Shown: one piece after another, positions 1-8,323 of the stretch
How the letters are laid out: the number at the start of each line of letters is the position of its first letter
Position numbering within the stretch: position 1 is the first letter of the stretch
From: Bacillus zhangzhouensis
Lineage (GTDB): Bacteria; Bacillota; Bacilli; Bacillales; Bacillaceae
DNA length: 64,000 nucleotides
Assembly: GCF_000715205.1 (NCBI RefSeq)
Contig: NZ_JOTP01000009.1
Span: 1 to 64,000 of the forward strand
Direction: 5' to 3'
Notes under the pieces: generated by a model
Told to the model about the DNA's origin: nothing
What the model saw: only the letters and a program-made list of their open reading frames with translations
The model's database searches: none
Made by a program: the position numbers and the translations under genes

Positions 1-1
1 T

Positions 2-193
2 TTATTTAAATCGCCATTCCTTCTTCTCTTTATCCCATTCAATTTCATTTCTTGTCACAAGGTTTTTCACTGCTGTACGAATCGTCGGCTCATCCTTGCC
101 CGTTTTCCTTTTCAGATCCTCCATCGTAGGGTTCTTTCTGAATCTACTCATGTTGTAGATGATTCGGTATAACTTTCTTTCAAGATCCGTCAC
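2..193 (-). CDS. small winged-helix-like protein of the mobile element
   Basis: A 63-residue charged protein. The pattern from about residue 20 to 55 (NPTMEDLKRKTGKDEPTIRT, then AVKNLVTRNEI) looks like a small winged helix-turn-helix, so a DNA-binding role is inferred. GTG at 193 is chosen because an AGGAGGG ribosome site lies 4 nt upstream; the longer open frame to 298 has no such site. It lies inside the element interrupting gerE, on the strand opposite the recombinase. I do not recognise the family, and the gene could be a regulator of the element or a fragment of a larger one. Confidence 0.6.
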   Translation of the reverse strand: MTDLERKLYRIIYNMSRFRKNPTMEDLKRKTGKDEPTIRTAVKNLVTRNEIEWDKEKKEWRFK

Positions 194-227
194 GGCGCAC
201 CCTCCTATAAAAAAGAATGTATGTTCG

Positions 228-256
228 ATTATAAGTGTAAACAAAATCCCCTTCAA
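228..256 (-). promoter_or_regulatory. sigma-A-like promoter for the 63-aa gene
   Basis: On the minus strand TTGAAG (251-256) and TATAAT (228-233) are separated by 17 bp, upstream of the GTG start at 193. The -35 hexamer lies inside a GC-rich inverted repeat (AAATCCCC-TTGA-AGGGGATTT, 243-263) that may also slow transcripts coming from the lipoprotein gene. Confidence 0.5.
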
Positions 257-306
257 GGGGATTTGCAGGGGATATAATAATTTAAAAACATACCACACCT
301 AAGAAT

Positions 307-894
307 TTATTTAGGTTCAATATTTAATATTAATGAAATGCCAGGAATTTTAGTTAATTGAACAGAGTAATCGCCGTCAATTATACTAAGTGACTCTTTA
401 TCATTATTTAAAAAATCATTTAAGTGTTTAAAGTCAATACCTAGTATATGAAGCACAGCTAATGTATTTCTCATTCCATGTTCAGATGATATATTTCCTG
501 ATCCGGTTGTAAATATGTTCAGGCGAAAGAAGTTTTTATCTAAATCATGCCATGCTTGAAGGTTAAAAGTGCCGCCAAAGTCGTCAAGTTGCATTAATAA
601 ATCTTTTGTGTAAACTTGACCTCCTGCTACATCAGAGAGTTTATAATCCCCAATTTCATCAAAGTTAATTTTTTCATTTTCAAAAGATAAATCTACTTCG
701 TTATATGCACTCACGAATTCATCAATTGTGAAATTAAAGTTTTTCTTTGTATTATCAACGTCATCAGTTTCATTATTTTCTTCAATCTCAATGGTCTCAG
801 AATCTTTTTCTTTTGAAGTTGTAGTGCTACTGCTACATGCACTTAATGTAGTAATACTTATTATAAGTATGAAAAAAAGCAAAATATGTTTCAA
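307..894 (-). CDS. mobile-element lipoprotein of unknown function
   Basis: A 195-residue predicted lipoprotein. A TTG start at 894 has a GGAGGG ribosome site 6 nt upstream. The N-terminus has a Lys followed by a long hydrophobic stretch and a lipobox LSAC at about residue 20, so Cys would be lipidated and the protein anchored outside the membrane. A Ser/Thr/Glu/Asp-rich linker (about 21-50) leads into a globular domain with no motif I recognise. It is encoded divergently from the adjacent serine recombinase. Lipoproteins next to phage integrases sometimes act in superinfection exclusion (for example Ltp of phage TP-J34); that role is only a guess here. Confidence 0.7.
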   Translation of the reverse strand: MKHILLFFILIISITTLSACSSSTTTSKEKDSETIEIEENNETDDVDNTKKNFNFTIDEFVSAYNEVDLSFENEKINFDEIGDYKLSDVAGGQVYTKDLLMQLDDFGGTFNLQAWHDLDKNFFRLNIFTTGSGNISSEHGMRNTLAVLHILGIDFKHLNDFLNNDKESLSIIDGDYSVQLTKIPGISLILNIEPK

Positions 895-1051
895 TTTAAA
901 CCCTCCAAAACAAATATTTTCCAAATGAGTCTACCATATTATTCAGTTGGAAAGAGAGGTAATAATGTTTTTTCCAAATTAAGAATATTACGGAATTGAT
1001 GGTCGGGATGTTATAATTTAGTAAGAACAATTCAAAATTGGGGTGTGTTAT

Positions 1052-2575
1052 ATGCATTTCCGAAAAGAATCAGTTGAAGAAATCATCAAATATGACGATT
1101 ACCCTTATAAGGTCTATACAAGGGTTTCGACAGACCGCGACGAGCAAATAAGTTCTAAGGAAAACCAAATTGACGTTTGTCGATATTGGATCGAGCAACA
1201 TAACTATGAATGGGATGACCGTTCTGTTTTGTTAGATGATGGGATCAGCGGTACCGTCCTTGAAGATAGGGCAGCAATGAAATACATTTTTTCATTGGCT
1301 GAAAAGAAAGAAATAAAAATGGTTATTTTCAAATCCATTACACGTCTTGCCAGGGATTTGAAAGATGCCCTCTATATTAGAGAGATTTTAGTATCTAACG
1401 GTGTTCGTGTCGTGACGCTAGAAGAAGATTATGATAGCCTGTACGAAAGCAAAGCTTCGATGAAATTTGAAATGTCGGCCCTTTTCGCAGAGCAGTTACC
1501 TAAATCTATGTCCGTAAACATAAGCGGGGTACTTGCAGCAAAGGCCAGACGAGGAGAGCATTCTGGAAGAGTGCCGTATGGTTATATGAAAGAGGGGAAA
1601 TACCTCGTTATTAATGAAAACGAAGCAGATGTCATAAGATTGATCTTCCACCTATATAACAACGAGGGATTAGGCCAGAAAAGAGTTACATACGCTTTGC
1701 AGGAGAAGTGTAAAGCTGGTGAAATACCTCCGCCCAGGAAAAGAAGTAACTGGCAGCTCACAACGGTACAGACAATTTTAAGAAACCCTATCTATTGTGG
1801 AGTTCACATTGCTAATAGACATACGACGATAAAGGTAGATGGACGAAAGAAATTCATTAGAAATCCGCCTGAAAAATGGACTGTTTATGAAGATTTCTGC
1901 CCGCCAATTGTTTCTAGAGAAGATTGGGAAAAAGCTAACAATAAACAAACAGTCAATAAAAAGAGAAAATTCACACCTTGGAATGAGTTGAGAAAGTTAA
2001 TTATTTGTGGGAAATGTGGATCTAAAATGGTGATCATCCAAACTCATCGAGACAAGAAAAATGGAGAGCGGACTTATTGGAAATACCTAAAATGTAGTAA
2101 TTTCAGAAGGGCCGGGAAAGATGGATGTGTGAATCATGTTCCGATCAAATATGAAGAACTTCGAGATTTTGTGGTTGAAAATCTCATTACATTTTCAGAG
2201 GGCATTTCACACGACTTCAAGAAAAATGCTCTTGAGCAAAAGGAAAGACAAATTAAAGCCATAAAGGCAGAATTGAAATCTTTAGAGACACAAAACAAAA
2301 GATTGTTAGAACTGTACTTAGAAGATCAAATGATTACAAAAGCCGAATTTCAAAGTAAACGGAACGACATTCAGGCCAAAATAACAAATCTTGAACAGAG
2401 TTTATTTTCGTTGCAACATGTACAAAATGAGAAGAATTCAATCATCGAAATGAAAGCAGTCATTCAAGAACTTGAAGATAGAGAAAAAGATTTAAAACAT
2501 GTGTTTGAAAAGCTGATCGATCGTATCGTAATTGATCCAAATGGGAAAATAAACATCTATTATAGATTCAAATGA
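1052..2575 (+). CDS. large serine recombinase of the gerE-interrupting element
   Basis: A 507-residue large serine recombinase. The resolvase domain (about residues 18-160) starts with YTRVST, placing the nucleophile at Ser26. A 'recombinase' DNA-binding domain follows (about 165-275), then a zinc ribbon (CGKCGSKM near 325 and a distal Cys pair near 355-365), and a coiled-coil-rich tail (about 390-480). ATG at 1052 is preferred over GTG at 1043 because GGGGTGTG (1040-1046) fits as its ribosome site. The gene ends 37 bp before the gerE 3' fragment, the usual place for an enzyme acting on the adjacent attachment site. SpoIVCA (skin) and SprA (SPbeta) are functional analogues. A TATAAT at 1012-1017 is a possible -10, without a good -35. 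Confidence 0.93.
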   Translation: MHFRKESVEEIIKYDDYPYKVYTRVSTDRDEQISSKENQIDVCRYWIEQHNYEWDDRSVLLDDGISGTVLEDRAAMKYIFSLAEKKEIKMVIFKSITRLARDLKDALYIREILVSNGVRVVTLEEDYDSLYESKASMKFEMSALFAEQLPKSMSVNISGVLAAKARRGEHSGRVPYGYMKEGKYLVINENEADVIRLIFHLYNNEGLGQKRVTYALQEKCKAGEIPPPRKRSNWQLTTVQTILRNPIYCGVHIANRHTTIKVDGRKKFIRNPPEKWTVYEDFCPPIVSREDWEKANNKQTVNKKRKFTPWNELRKLIICGKCGSKMVIIQTHRDKKNGERTYWKYLKCSNFRRAGKDGCVNHVPIKYEELRDFVVENLITFSEGISHDFKKNALEQKERQIKAIKAELKSLETQNKRLLELYLEDQMITKAEFQSKRNDIQAKITNLEQSLFSLQHVQNEKNSIIEMKAVIQELEDREKDLKHVFEKLIDRIVIDPNGKINIYYRFK

Positions 2576-2618
2576 CAGCACGGATAACGATTTGCAAAAG
2601 GTACGCTTAGCAAATGCC
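2576..2618. other. right attachment junction of the element in gerE
   Basis: The sequence changes from element to gerE near 2611: codons from Asn (2613) onward read as GerE, whereas the preceding codons do not fit the conserved VRNHIS of GerE. The recombination core must lie at or just downstream of this point, probably within CAAATGCCATG. The left junction is outside the window, so the core cannot be fixed here. Confidence 0.6.
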
Positions 2619-2693
2619 ATGCAAAAGCTAGGAGTTAAAGGTCGTTCCCAGGCCGTAGTCGAGCTTCTGCGTATGGGTGAGCTAGAGCTCTAA
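2613..2693 (+). pseudogene. gerE: gerE 3' fragment (C-terminal 26 codons)
   Basis: The 26 in-frame codons begin NAMQKLGVKGRSQAVVEL and end RMGELEL, the C-terminus of GerE, the LuxR-type regulator of late sigma-K mother-cell genes (about 74 residues in B. subtilis). They contain the end of the helix-turn-helix recognition region and the dimer helix. The first two thirds are missing, with element DNA directly upstream. The gene downstream is ysmB, as in B. subtilis, so this is the native locus. The coding fragment is undamaged, which suits a gene rebuilt by excision in the mother cell rather than an old pseudogene. Confidence 0.9.
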
Positions 2694-2699
2694 AGTCAG

Positions 2700-2737
2700 C
2701 CGGTTTTCCTTCCACATCGGGGAGGAACCGGTTATTT
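2700..2737 (+). terminator. gerE terminator
   Basis: CCGGTT and AACCGG arms, with pairing TCC/GGA extensions, follow the gerE stop and end in TTATTTC. Confidence 0.6.
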
Positions 2738-2842
2738 CTATGTGATTTCCTTGAGTCTCTTCTTGCATTTTCTTTGAAAAACGAGGAAAATAGGAATGTA
2801 CGTTTTAATCAAAGTGAGATGCTATAGTGAGGTATCAATGAA

Positions 2843-3283
2843 ATGGAAACGAATGAGTTCGACCATGTTGCAGAGATTGAAAAATCATTACGCCACATTG
2901 CTGCAATTATTAAGCAAAAAGGCAGAGAAATCCTGAATCAATATACGATTACACCACCTCAATTTGTAGGGCTTCAGTGGCTCTATGAATTCGGTGATAT
3001 GACAATAGGTGAGCTATCACAAAAGATGTATTTGGCTTGCAGTACGACAACCGATTTAATTGATAGAATGGAAAAAAGTGAACTTGTCGAACGAGTGAAA
3101 GATCCTTCTGACCGCCGCGTGGTTCGCATTCATTTATTGCCTGAAGGCGAGCGGATCATTCAAGAAGTGATTGTCAAACGCCAAGAATACGTCAGTGAAC
3201 TTCTAGGGGCTTTCTCAGAAGAAGAAGCCATCGTTTTCAACCAATCTTTAACGAAACTACAGCAGCAAATGAAAAGAAAATGA
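2843..3283 (+). CDS. ysmB: MarR-family transcriptional regulator YsmB
   Basis: A 146-residue MarR/SlyA-type winged-helix regulator. The DNA-binding part spans about residues 38-105: [10 protein letters not shown], then a recognition helix [19 protein letters not shown], and a wing with [13 protein letters not shown]- and C-terminal helices would make the dimer interface. GTGAGG at 2827-2832 is the likely ribosome site, 10 nt from the ATG. It sits between gerE and racE as in B. subtilis, 7 bp from racE, so the two are probably co-transcribed. Ligand and targets cannot be read from the sequence. Confidence 0.9.
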   Translation: METNEFDHVAEIEKSLRHIAAIIKQKGREILNQYTITPPQFVGLQWLYEFGDMTIGELSQKMYLACSTTTDLIDRMEKSELVERVKDPSDRRVVRIHLLPEGERIIQEVIVKRQEYVSELLGAFSEEEAIVFNQSLTKLQQQMKRK

Positions 3284-3290
3284 GGCGATT

Positions 3291-4109
3291 TTGTTGGATC
3301 AACCAATTGGCGTCATTGATTCCGGCGTTGGCGGTTTAACCGTTGCGAAGGAAATCATGAGGCAACTACCAAAAGAAAACATCATTTACGTAGGCGATAC
3401 GAAACGATGTCCGTATGGCCCTCGGGATGAAGAAGAGGTTCTACAATATACATGGGAAATGGCGCATTACTTATTGAGACATCATCATATTAAAATGCTT
3501 GTCATTGCATGCAATACCGCCACTGCCATTGCACTTGATGAAATCAAAGCAACGCTCGATATTCCGGTCATTGGTGTGATTCAGCCCGGAGCTCGCACAG
3601 CGATTAAGGTGACAAGTAATCAGCATATTGGTGTCATCGGAACAGTCAATACGATCAAAAGCGAGGCCTATAAAGAAGCACTTCTTTCTTTAAAAGCAGG
3701 TCTGACGGTTCGAGGTCTGGCTTGCCCGATGCTTGTCCCATTTGTCGAAAGCGGTTCGTTTTTAGATCAGACAGCAGATGAAGTCGTGAAAGCCTCTCTT
3801 GAACCGATGAAAGAAACAGGAATTGATACGCTCATTCTTGGCTGCACGCACTATCCTATTTTAAAAGAGCCGATTCAGCGCTTTATGGGTAGTGATGTGA
3901 GCATCATTTCATCAGGTGATGAGACAGCTAGAGAAGCAAGTACCATTCTTTCTTATAAAGGGCTGCTAAACGATTCAGATGAATCACCGGTTCATACATT
4001 TTACACAACAGGGCAGCAGCAAAATTTTCAAAACATTGCTCGTGACTGGTTCGGCTACCTGCCAGGTAAGGTCGAGACCGTGTCGCTTGAACAGGTATAT
4101 CAGCAATAA
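3291..4109 (+). CDS. racE: glutamate racemase
   Basis: A cytoplasmic cofactor-independent glutamate racemase, supplying D-glutamate for peptidoglycan. The 272 residues are full length. DSGVGG begins at Asp10; the two catalytic cysteines are Cys74 in VIACNTATA and Cys185 in LGCTHYP. The start is TTG at 3291 or the next TTG at 3294; TGAGGCG overlapping the ysmB stop is the ribosome site, which fits 3294 slightly better. Poly-gamma-glutamate producers may use it for polymer precursors as well. Confidence 0.96.
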   Translation: MLDQPIGVIDSGVGGLTVAKEIMRQLPKENIIYVGDTKRCPYGPRDEEEVLQYTWEMAHYLLRHHHIKMLVIACNTATAIALDEIKATLDIPVIGVIQPGARTAIKVTSNQHIGVIGTVNTIKSEAYKEALLSLKAGLTVRGLACPMLVPFVESGSFLDQTADEVVKASLEPMKETGIDTLILGCTHYPILKEPIQRFMGSDVSIISSGDETAREASTILSYKGLLNDSDESPVHTFYTTGQQQNFQNIARDWFGYLPGKVETVSLEQVYQQ

Positions 4110-4140
4110 CCCGCTTCTACTTGAAGTGGGTTATTTTTTT
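4107..4140 (+). terminator. racE terminator
   Basis: AACCCGCTTC pairs imperfectly with GAAGTGGGTT around a short loop and is followed by a run of T. Confidence 0.85.
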
Positions 4141-4210
4141 ATGAAAAGGGTCTAATCCTCTTAGGGAGCTCGTATACATAGTAGTACAAACTACTAGAGG
4201 AGGGTGAAGT

Positions 4211-5272
4211 ATGCTGAAAAAGGGAACTACAGCAGCTGTTACGTGTATTGCGTCAGCCATGCTTTTATCAGGATGCGGATTGTTTCAAACAGACCAAGCG
4301 AAAACAGAGATTGATCCACCACAAAACGTCACATATGTGAAAGAAAATAAAGAAGACAAACAAACTGCCAAAGGAGGAAAAGAAGAGAAGCAGGCAGATT
4401 CGGTCATGAGAGAATTATATTTAATTGATAAAAACGGTTATGTCGTCTCTCAATCCATTCCGCTGCCGAAAAACGAAGGAAGTGCCAAACAAACGCTTGA
4501 ATATCTCGTGGATGGAGGACCCATCTCCAACCTGATGCCAAATGGATTTAGAGCTGTTTTGCCGGCTGACACGAGCGTATCTGTCGATATCAAAGATGGC
4601 ACGGCCGTTGTTGATTTCTCAAATGAATTCAAAAACTATAAAAAAGAAGACGAACAGCGCATCCTTCAATCTGTCACTTGGACGTTAACTCAGTTTGATT
4701 CAATAGCCAAAGTCAAATTGAAAATGAATGGACATGAATTAAAAGAAATGCCTGTGAACGGCACCCCGATCTCAGATGATTTAAGCAGAGAGGACGGCAT
4801 TAATATTCAGCACGAGGCTGCCGCTGATATGACATCGACAAAGCCAGTGACCGTTTACTACTTATCTGAATCTGATGAACAGACCTACTATGTCCCGGTC
4901 ACAAAAAGAGCGCCAAAGGAAGAGGATGATCCAATTACAGCAGCCATTGATGAGCTCGTCTCTGGACCAAGTAAAACAAGCCATTTGCTCACAGACTTTG
5001 ATCAAGATGTGAAGCTAAATGATATCCCGAAAGTAAAAGACGGTCATGTGACACTTGATTTCAACGAATCTATTTTTGGCAGTGCAGATGAAAAGAAAAA
5101 GGTCATTTCACAAAAAGTACTCGATAGCATTGTGCTCACATTAACAGAGCTGCCGGATGTGAAAAGCGTGTCTGTGAAGGTAAACGGAAAGGCAGAGCTT
5201 GTGAATGAAAAAGGAGCAGAGCTCACAAAGCCGGTTTCAAGACCAGAACAAGTGAATACAGGTAGTTTTTAA
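4211..5272 (+). CDS. gerM: spore germination lipoprotein GerM
   Basis: A 353-residue lipoprotein needed for sporulation and germination. The signal peptide ends in a lipobox LSGC, with Cys22 as the lipidation site. A charged Lys/Glu-rich linker (about 30-65) leads to two GerMN domains in tandem (about 85-185 and 215-335). Both contain the signature of a D..V.VDF..EF / VTLDFNES strand followed by a helix and a KVKLKMNG / SVKVNGK strand. In B. subtilis GerM sits in the outer forespore membrane and helps SpoIIIAG/SpoIIQ localise. GAGGAGGGTG is a strong ribosome site. A 63-bp piece of this gene (5082-5144) recurs identically at 9611-9673. Confidence 0.95.
   Translation: MLKKGTTAAVTCIASAMLLSGCGLFQTDQAKTEIDPPQNVTYVKENKEDKQTAKGGKEEKQADSVMRELYLIDKNGYVVSQSIPLPKNEGSAKQTLEYLVDGGPISNLMPNGFRAVLPADTSVSVDIKDGTAVVDFSNEFKNYKKEDEQRILQSVTWTLTQFDSIAKVKLKMNGHELKEMPVNGTPISDDLSREDGINIQHEAAADMTSTKPVTVYYLSESDEQTYYVPVTKRAPKEEDDPITAAIDELVSGPSKTSHLLTDFDQDVKLNDIPKVKDGHVTLDFNESIFGSADEKKKVISQKVLDSIVLTLTELPDVKSVSVKVNGKAELVNEKGAELTKPVSRPEQVNTGSF
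5082..5144 (+). repeat. 63-bp gerM segment duplicated at 9611-9673
   Basis: This internal stretch of the second GerMN domain is identical, base for base and in the same orientation, to 9611-9673, where it directly follows the second tRNA-Arg copy. Confidence 0.95.
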
Positions 5273-5296
5273 CGTCACACATTGATATAATGGAGA

Positions 5297-5331
5297 AAAA
5301 GAGGCATGCATATTCGCTGCCTCTTTTTTAT
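5297..5331 (+). terminator. gerM terminator
   Basis: AAAGAGGCA and TGCCTCTTT form a 9-bp stem followed by T-rich sequence. Confidence 0.85.
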
Positions 5332-5423
5332 TCCAAGCGATTAGAACCGGTCGAGGTTGTCAAAGTTAGTAGGAGAACCCCGCTGGCACCCGCGCGGAAT
5401 GTATATTGTAACGGAGGTAAATC

Positions 5424-6152
5424 ATGAGATTAGATGAAAGACAATATGACGAATTAAGAAAAATTGAAATACAGGCAGGCTACATCACGCATCCAGAGGG
5501 CTCTGTCTTAATCTCAGCGGGAAATACGAAGGTGATTTGTAACGCATCCATCGAAGACCGCGTACCTCCTTTTTTAAGAGGAGAAGGAAAAGGCTGGATC
5601 ACAGCAGAATATAGCATGCTTCCAAGAGCAACAGCGCAAAGAACGATTAGAGAATCTTCTAAAGGAAAAGTCACAGGACGTACAATGGAAATTCAGCGTT
5701 TAATTGGACGAGCACTCCGCGCAGTTGTTGACTTAGAAAAACTTGGCGAACGCACCATTTGGATTGATTGTGATGTCATTCAAGCAGATGGTGGAACACG
5801 GACGGCATCCATTACAGGTGCTTTTGTCGCCATGACACTCGCGCTTCAAAAGCTTCGAGCTGAAGGGGTCATCAAAGAAAACCCTATCACTGATTATTTA
5901 GCGGCGATATCCGTCGGAATTGATTCTAAGCAGGGTCTTCTGTTAGATTTAAATTATGAAGAAGATTCTTCAGCTGAAGTGGATATGAATGTCATCATGA
6001 CAGGCGCTGGACGCTTTGTTGAACTTCAAGGCACAGGTGAAGAAGCCACATTTTCAAGAGAGCAGCTAAACGGACTGCTTGATTTAGCCGAGAAGGGCAT
6101 CAAAGAATTAATCGAAAAGCAAAAAGCAGTGACAGGAGAAGTCATCGAATAA
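5424..6152 (+). CDS. rph: ribonuclease PH
   Basis: RNase PH, a phosphorolytic 3'-to-5' exoribonuclease that trims tRNA 3' ends. The 242 residues cover the single RNase PH fold, with the conserved [11 protein letters not shown] (about 60-70), the basic [15 protein letters not shown] segment that contacts tRNA and phosphate, and [19 protein letters not shown] with the active-site acids. CGGAGGT lies 8 nt before the ATG. It is followed 19 bp later by ysnA and then ysnB, forming one operon. Confidence 0.97.
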   Translation: MRLDERQYDELRKIEIQAGYITHPEGSVLISAGNTKVICNASIEDRVPPFLRGEGKGWITAEYSMLPRATAQRTIRESSKGKVTGRTMEIQRLIGRALRAVVDLEKLGERTIWIDCDVIQADGGTRTASITGAFVAMTLALQKLRAEGVIKENPITDYLAAISVGIDSKQGLLLDLNYEEDSSAEVDMNVIMTGAGRFVELQGTGEEATFSREQLNGLLDLAEKGIKELIEKQKAVTGEVIE

Positions 6153-6171
6153 AGAGAAGGGTTTGATCAGG

Positions 6172-6765
6172 ATGAAAACAGCCATCATCGCAACGCATAA
6201 TGCGGGCAAAGCGAAAGAATTCAAAGCCATTCTTGAGCCAAAAGGTTTCATGGTCAAAACACTAGCAGACATTGGATTTACTGAAGAGATTGAAGAAACA
6301 GGACAAACCTTCGAAGAAAATGCGATCATCAAAGCCGAGGCGATTCAGGCCAAAGCAGGTGAAATGGTGATTGCAGACGATTCCGGTTTGTCGATTGATT
6401 ATCTGGGCGGAAAACCTGGCGTGTATTCAGCGAGATACGCTGGTGAGCATAAAGACGATGCCGAGAATGTGGAAAAAGTACTGAGCGAGCTCAAAGGAAT
6501 TGAAAAAGAAGACCGCACAGCCAGATTCAGATGTGCCCTCGCTGTCAGCATACCGGGCAAAGAAACAAAGACGGTAGAAGGATCAGTAGAAGGCTTCATC
6601 GCAGAAGAACCAATTGGCGAAAACGGCTTCGGATACGACCCCATTTTCATCGTCAAAGACAAAGACCAGACGATGGCCGAGTTATCACCAAAGGAGAAAA
6701 ACAAGATCAGCCATCGAGCGGTCGCGCTTCAAAAGCTTTCATCACTGCTAGACGCAAATGAATAA
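6172..6765 (+). CDS. rdgB: XTP/dITP pyrophosphatase (RdgB/HAM1 family)
   Basis: A house-cleaning nucleotide pyrophosphatase (YsnA in B. subtilis) hydrolysing XTP, dITP and ITP to monophosphates. The 197 residues carry THNAGKAKEF at the N-terminus, the metal-binding VIADDSGL, GVYSARYAG, GYDPIF and the C-terminal SHRAVAL base-recognition motif. ATG at 6172 is chosen: the TTG at 6163 is only 2 nt from AGAAGG, and the family starts at MKTAIIATHN. It lies between rph and ysnB in the same operon. Confidence 0.95.
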   Translation: MKTAIIATHNAGKAKEFKAILEPKGFMVKTLADIGFTEEIEETGQTFEENAIIKAEAIQAKAGEMVIADDSGLSIDYLGGKPGVYSARYAGEHKDDAENVEKVLSELKGIEKEDRTARFRCALAVSIPGKETKTVEGSVEGFIAEEPIGENGFGYDPIFIVKDKDQTMAELSPKEKNKISHRAVALQKLSSLLDANE

Positions 6766-6779
6766 GGGGGAATGAAGCC

Positions 6780-7304
6780 ATGAAGATACTCATCATTAGT
6801 GATAGTCATGGACTCACAGACGAGCTTCAAACCATTGCCAAACGACATGCGGCTGAGGTAGACATGATGATTCACTGCGGAGATTCAGAACTCGAAACGA
6901 ACCACCCAGCACTCGAAAGATACAAAGTCGTCAAAGGAAATTGTGACTTTATGGGCGATTTTGAAGAAGAGCTCCTGCTCCCACTGGATGGTGGCGGAAA
7001 ACTATTTCTCACTCACGGACATCTGCATGGCATCAAACAATCCTTGCTTCAAGTCTACTACCGTGCAGAAGAGCTAGGCGCAGACATTATCTGCTTTGGG
7101 CACTCGCACATCCCAGGCAGTGAGCTGCTAAGAGGAAAGCTGCTCATTAACCCAGGCAGCGTGCACCTGCCAAGAGTGCGAAAAGAGCGCAGCTATGCTA
7201 TACTGACCCTAGATGGAAGCGAAGCAAACGTACAATTTTACACGGACGAAGGTCTAGCGATACAAGACCTCGAAAACACCGTGACATTGGAAGGTATTTC
7301 ATAA
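6780..7304 (+). CDS. ysnB: YfcE/MJ0936-type metallophosphoesterase YsnB
   Basis: A 174-residue calcineurin-like phosphodiesterase. The metal ligands appear in order: SDSHG (about 7-11), HCGDSE, GNCD, THGHLHG and GHSH, then NPGSVHLPR. GGGGGAATG precedes the ATG. The substrate is unknown; relatives hydrolyse phosphodiesters in vitro. It is the third gene of rph-rdgB-ysnB, and its stop codon lies inside the terminator stem. Confidence 0.93.
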   Translation: MKILIISDSHGLTDELQTIAKRHAAEVDMMIHCGDSELETNHPALERYKVVKGNCDFMGDFEEELLLPLDGGGKLFLTHGHLHGIKQSLLQVYYRAEELGADIICFGHSHIPGSELLRGKLLINPGSVHLPRVRKERSYAILTLDGSEANVQFYTDEGLAIQDLENTVTLEGIS

Positions 7305-7334
7305 GGGGGCATATTTTGCCCCCTTATGAAAAAA
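7298..7334 (+). terminator. rph-rdgB-ysnB terminator
   Basis: A near-perfect 14-bp inverted repeat (TTCATAAGGGGGCA / TGCCCCCTTATGAA) includes the ysnB stop codon and ends in AAAA, so it may act in both directions. Confidence 0.85.
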
Positions 7335-7348
7335 CTTTCGAAAAACCG

Positions 7349-7377
7349 TTGACTTTAAAGAACAATAGTAATATAAT
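7349..7377 (+). promoter_or_regulatory. tRNA-Arg promoter
   Basis: TTGACT (7349-7354) and TATAAT (7372-7377) are separated by 17 bp; transcription should start near 7384. The duplicated tRNA segment begins at 7382, so the second copy lacks this promoter. Confidence 0.85.
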
Positions 7378-7381
7378 AAAT

Positions 7382-7504
<123 letters not shown>

Positions 7505-7509
7505 TAATC

Positions 7510-7553
7510 AAAAAGCTTGAAACCCTTTCATTAAGGGTTTCAAGCTTTTTGTT
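7510..7553 (+). terminator. tRNA-Arg terminator
   Basis: AAAAGCTTGAAACCCTT and AAGGGTTTCAAGCTTTT form a perfect 17-bp stem just after the tRNA. It is absent from the second tRNA copy. Confidence 0.9.
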
Positions 7554-7778
7554 TATTGAAACGTAAGCTCAGACTTACTTCAAATTAGTATTTTGGGAGT
7601 GGGATGGGAGCGGATTTATTTTAGGTAGTTCCGTTCCTTAAATAAATAAAACTTTTTAAACAAAGTAAGAATGCTTATTTAAAGGTAATTGATTTTATAA
7701 CAGCAAGGAATTCAAAAGAACAGTGGGTCTCAAAAGCAGACAGGGAGTTGATTAAACAACATCTCCCTAAATGAGAGA

Positions 7779-7967
7779 TCAATTTTTCTTTTTTCTGTAG
7801 TCTTTTACTAAGCTTGAAACAACTAAACTCATAGCACCGAAAGCTACAATATAAAATAAAACATTTGTTACAGGTGTATCAATTTTTCTTAAGATCATCA
7901 CAAGGGCAATAATAGCGATGGGTAAAGAAATGAATAATATTTTGGATGGCTTGATTTGCTGTGTCAC
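7779..7967 (-). CDS. small two-helix membrane protein, unknown
   Basis: 62 residues with two hydrophobic helices (about 10-27 and 34-54) and a basic C-terminus RKKKN. The GTG start at 7967 is supported by AGGAGGT 6 nt upstream. The stretch between the tRNA terminator (7553) and this gene holds nothing else I can support. It is the first gene inside the island that follows tRNA-Arg. The size suits a holin-like or immunity-type peptide, but no family is recognised. Confidence 0.6.
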   Translation of the reverse strand: MTQQIKPSKILFISLPIAIIALVMILRKIDTPVTNVLFYIVAFGAMSLVVSSLVKDYRKKKN

Positions 7968-8060
7968 TTAATGACCTCCTGATTGATCCATTGTATAGGT
8001 ATTTTAGTTAATTTTAGCATAAAGAAGCGTTTACGATTGATAAAACCGTGACAGTTAACT

Positions 8061-8175
8061 GATCAAAAATGTATAAACTGAAATCAGGTTTATATATAAC
8101 GGCTGCATCTAAATATCTTGAAGTGAAACAAAAGTAAAGTGAAAAGCCCTTCCAAAATTGGAGGGGCTTTTTTTG
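8061..8175 (+). pseudogene. 22-codon tail A, likely remnant of a wall-binding domain
   Basis: ATG 8069 to TAA 8137 encodes 22 residues (MYKLKSGLYI..., ending SKYLEVKQK) and is followed by a rho-independent terminator. No ribosome site precedes it, and an in-frame stop lies immediately upstream. The pattern YKL.sG.YITA..KYV resembles the last strands of SH3-like cell-wall-binding domains of Bacillus and phage lysins, so this is probably the 3' end of a lost lysin gene. It is clearly related to 9352-9420. Confidence 0.5.
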
Positions 8176-8176
8176 T
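8142..8176 (+). terminator. terminator after tail A
   Basis: AAAGCCCTTCCA and TGGAGGGGCTTT form a stem with one G-T pair, followed by T7. Confidence 0.85.
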
Positions 8177-8257
8177 CTTTATTCAGTTACCACAAGTCCA
8201 TCTGTATATTTTTGGTATATTGCAAAAACAAGTAGCGAAAGGAGGTTTTCATCTATT

Positions 8258-8323
8258 ATGTGTCATGCTTCTTATTGCTTATTTTTACATAAATATTGGA
8301 AAGTGAAAGGATATTTGCGATAA
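8258..8323 (+). CDS. possible 21-aa peptide
   Basis: ATG 8258 to TAA 8323 encodes 21 residues (MCHASYCLFL..., ending WKVKGYLR). AAAGGAGG lies upstream but about 12 nt away, longer than ideal. This is the only coding signal I see in 8177-8400. It could be a leader peptide, a small secreted peptide or chance. Confidence 0.25.
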   Translation: MCHASYCLFLHKYWKVKGYLR

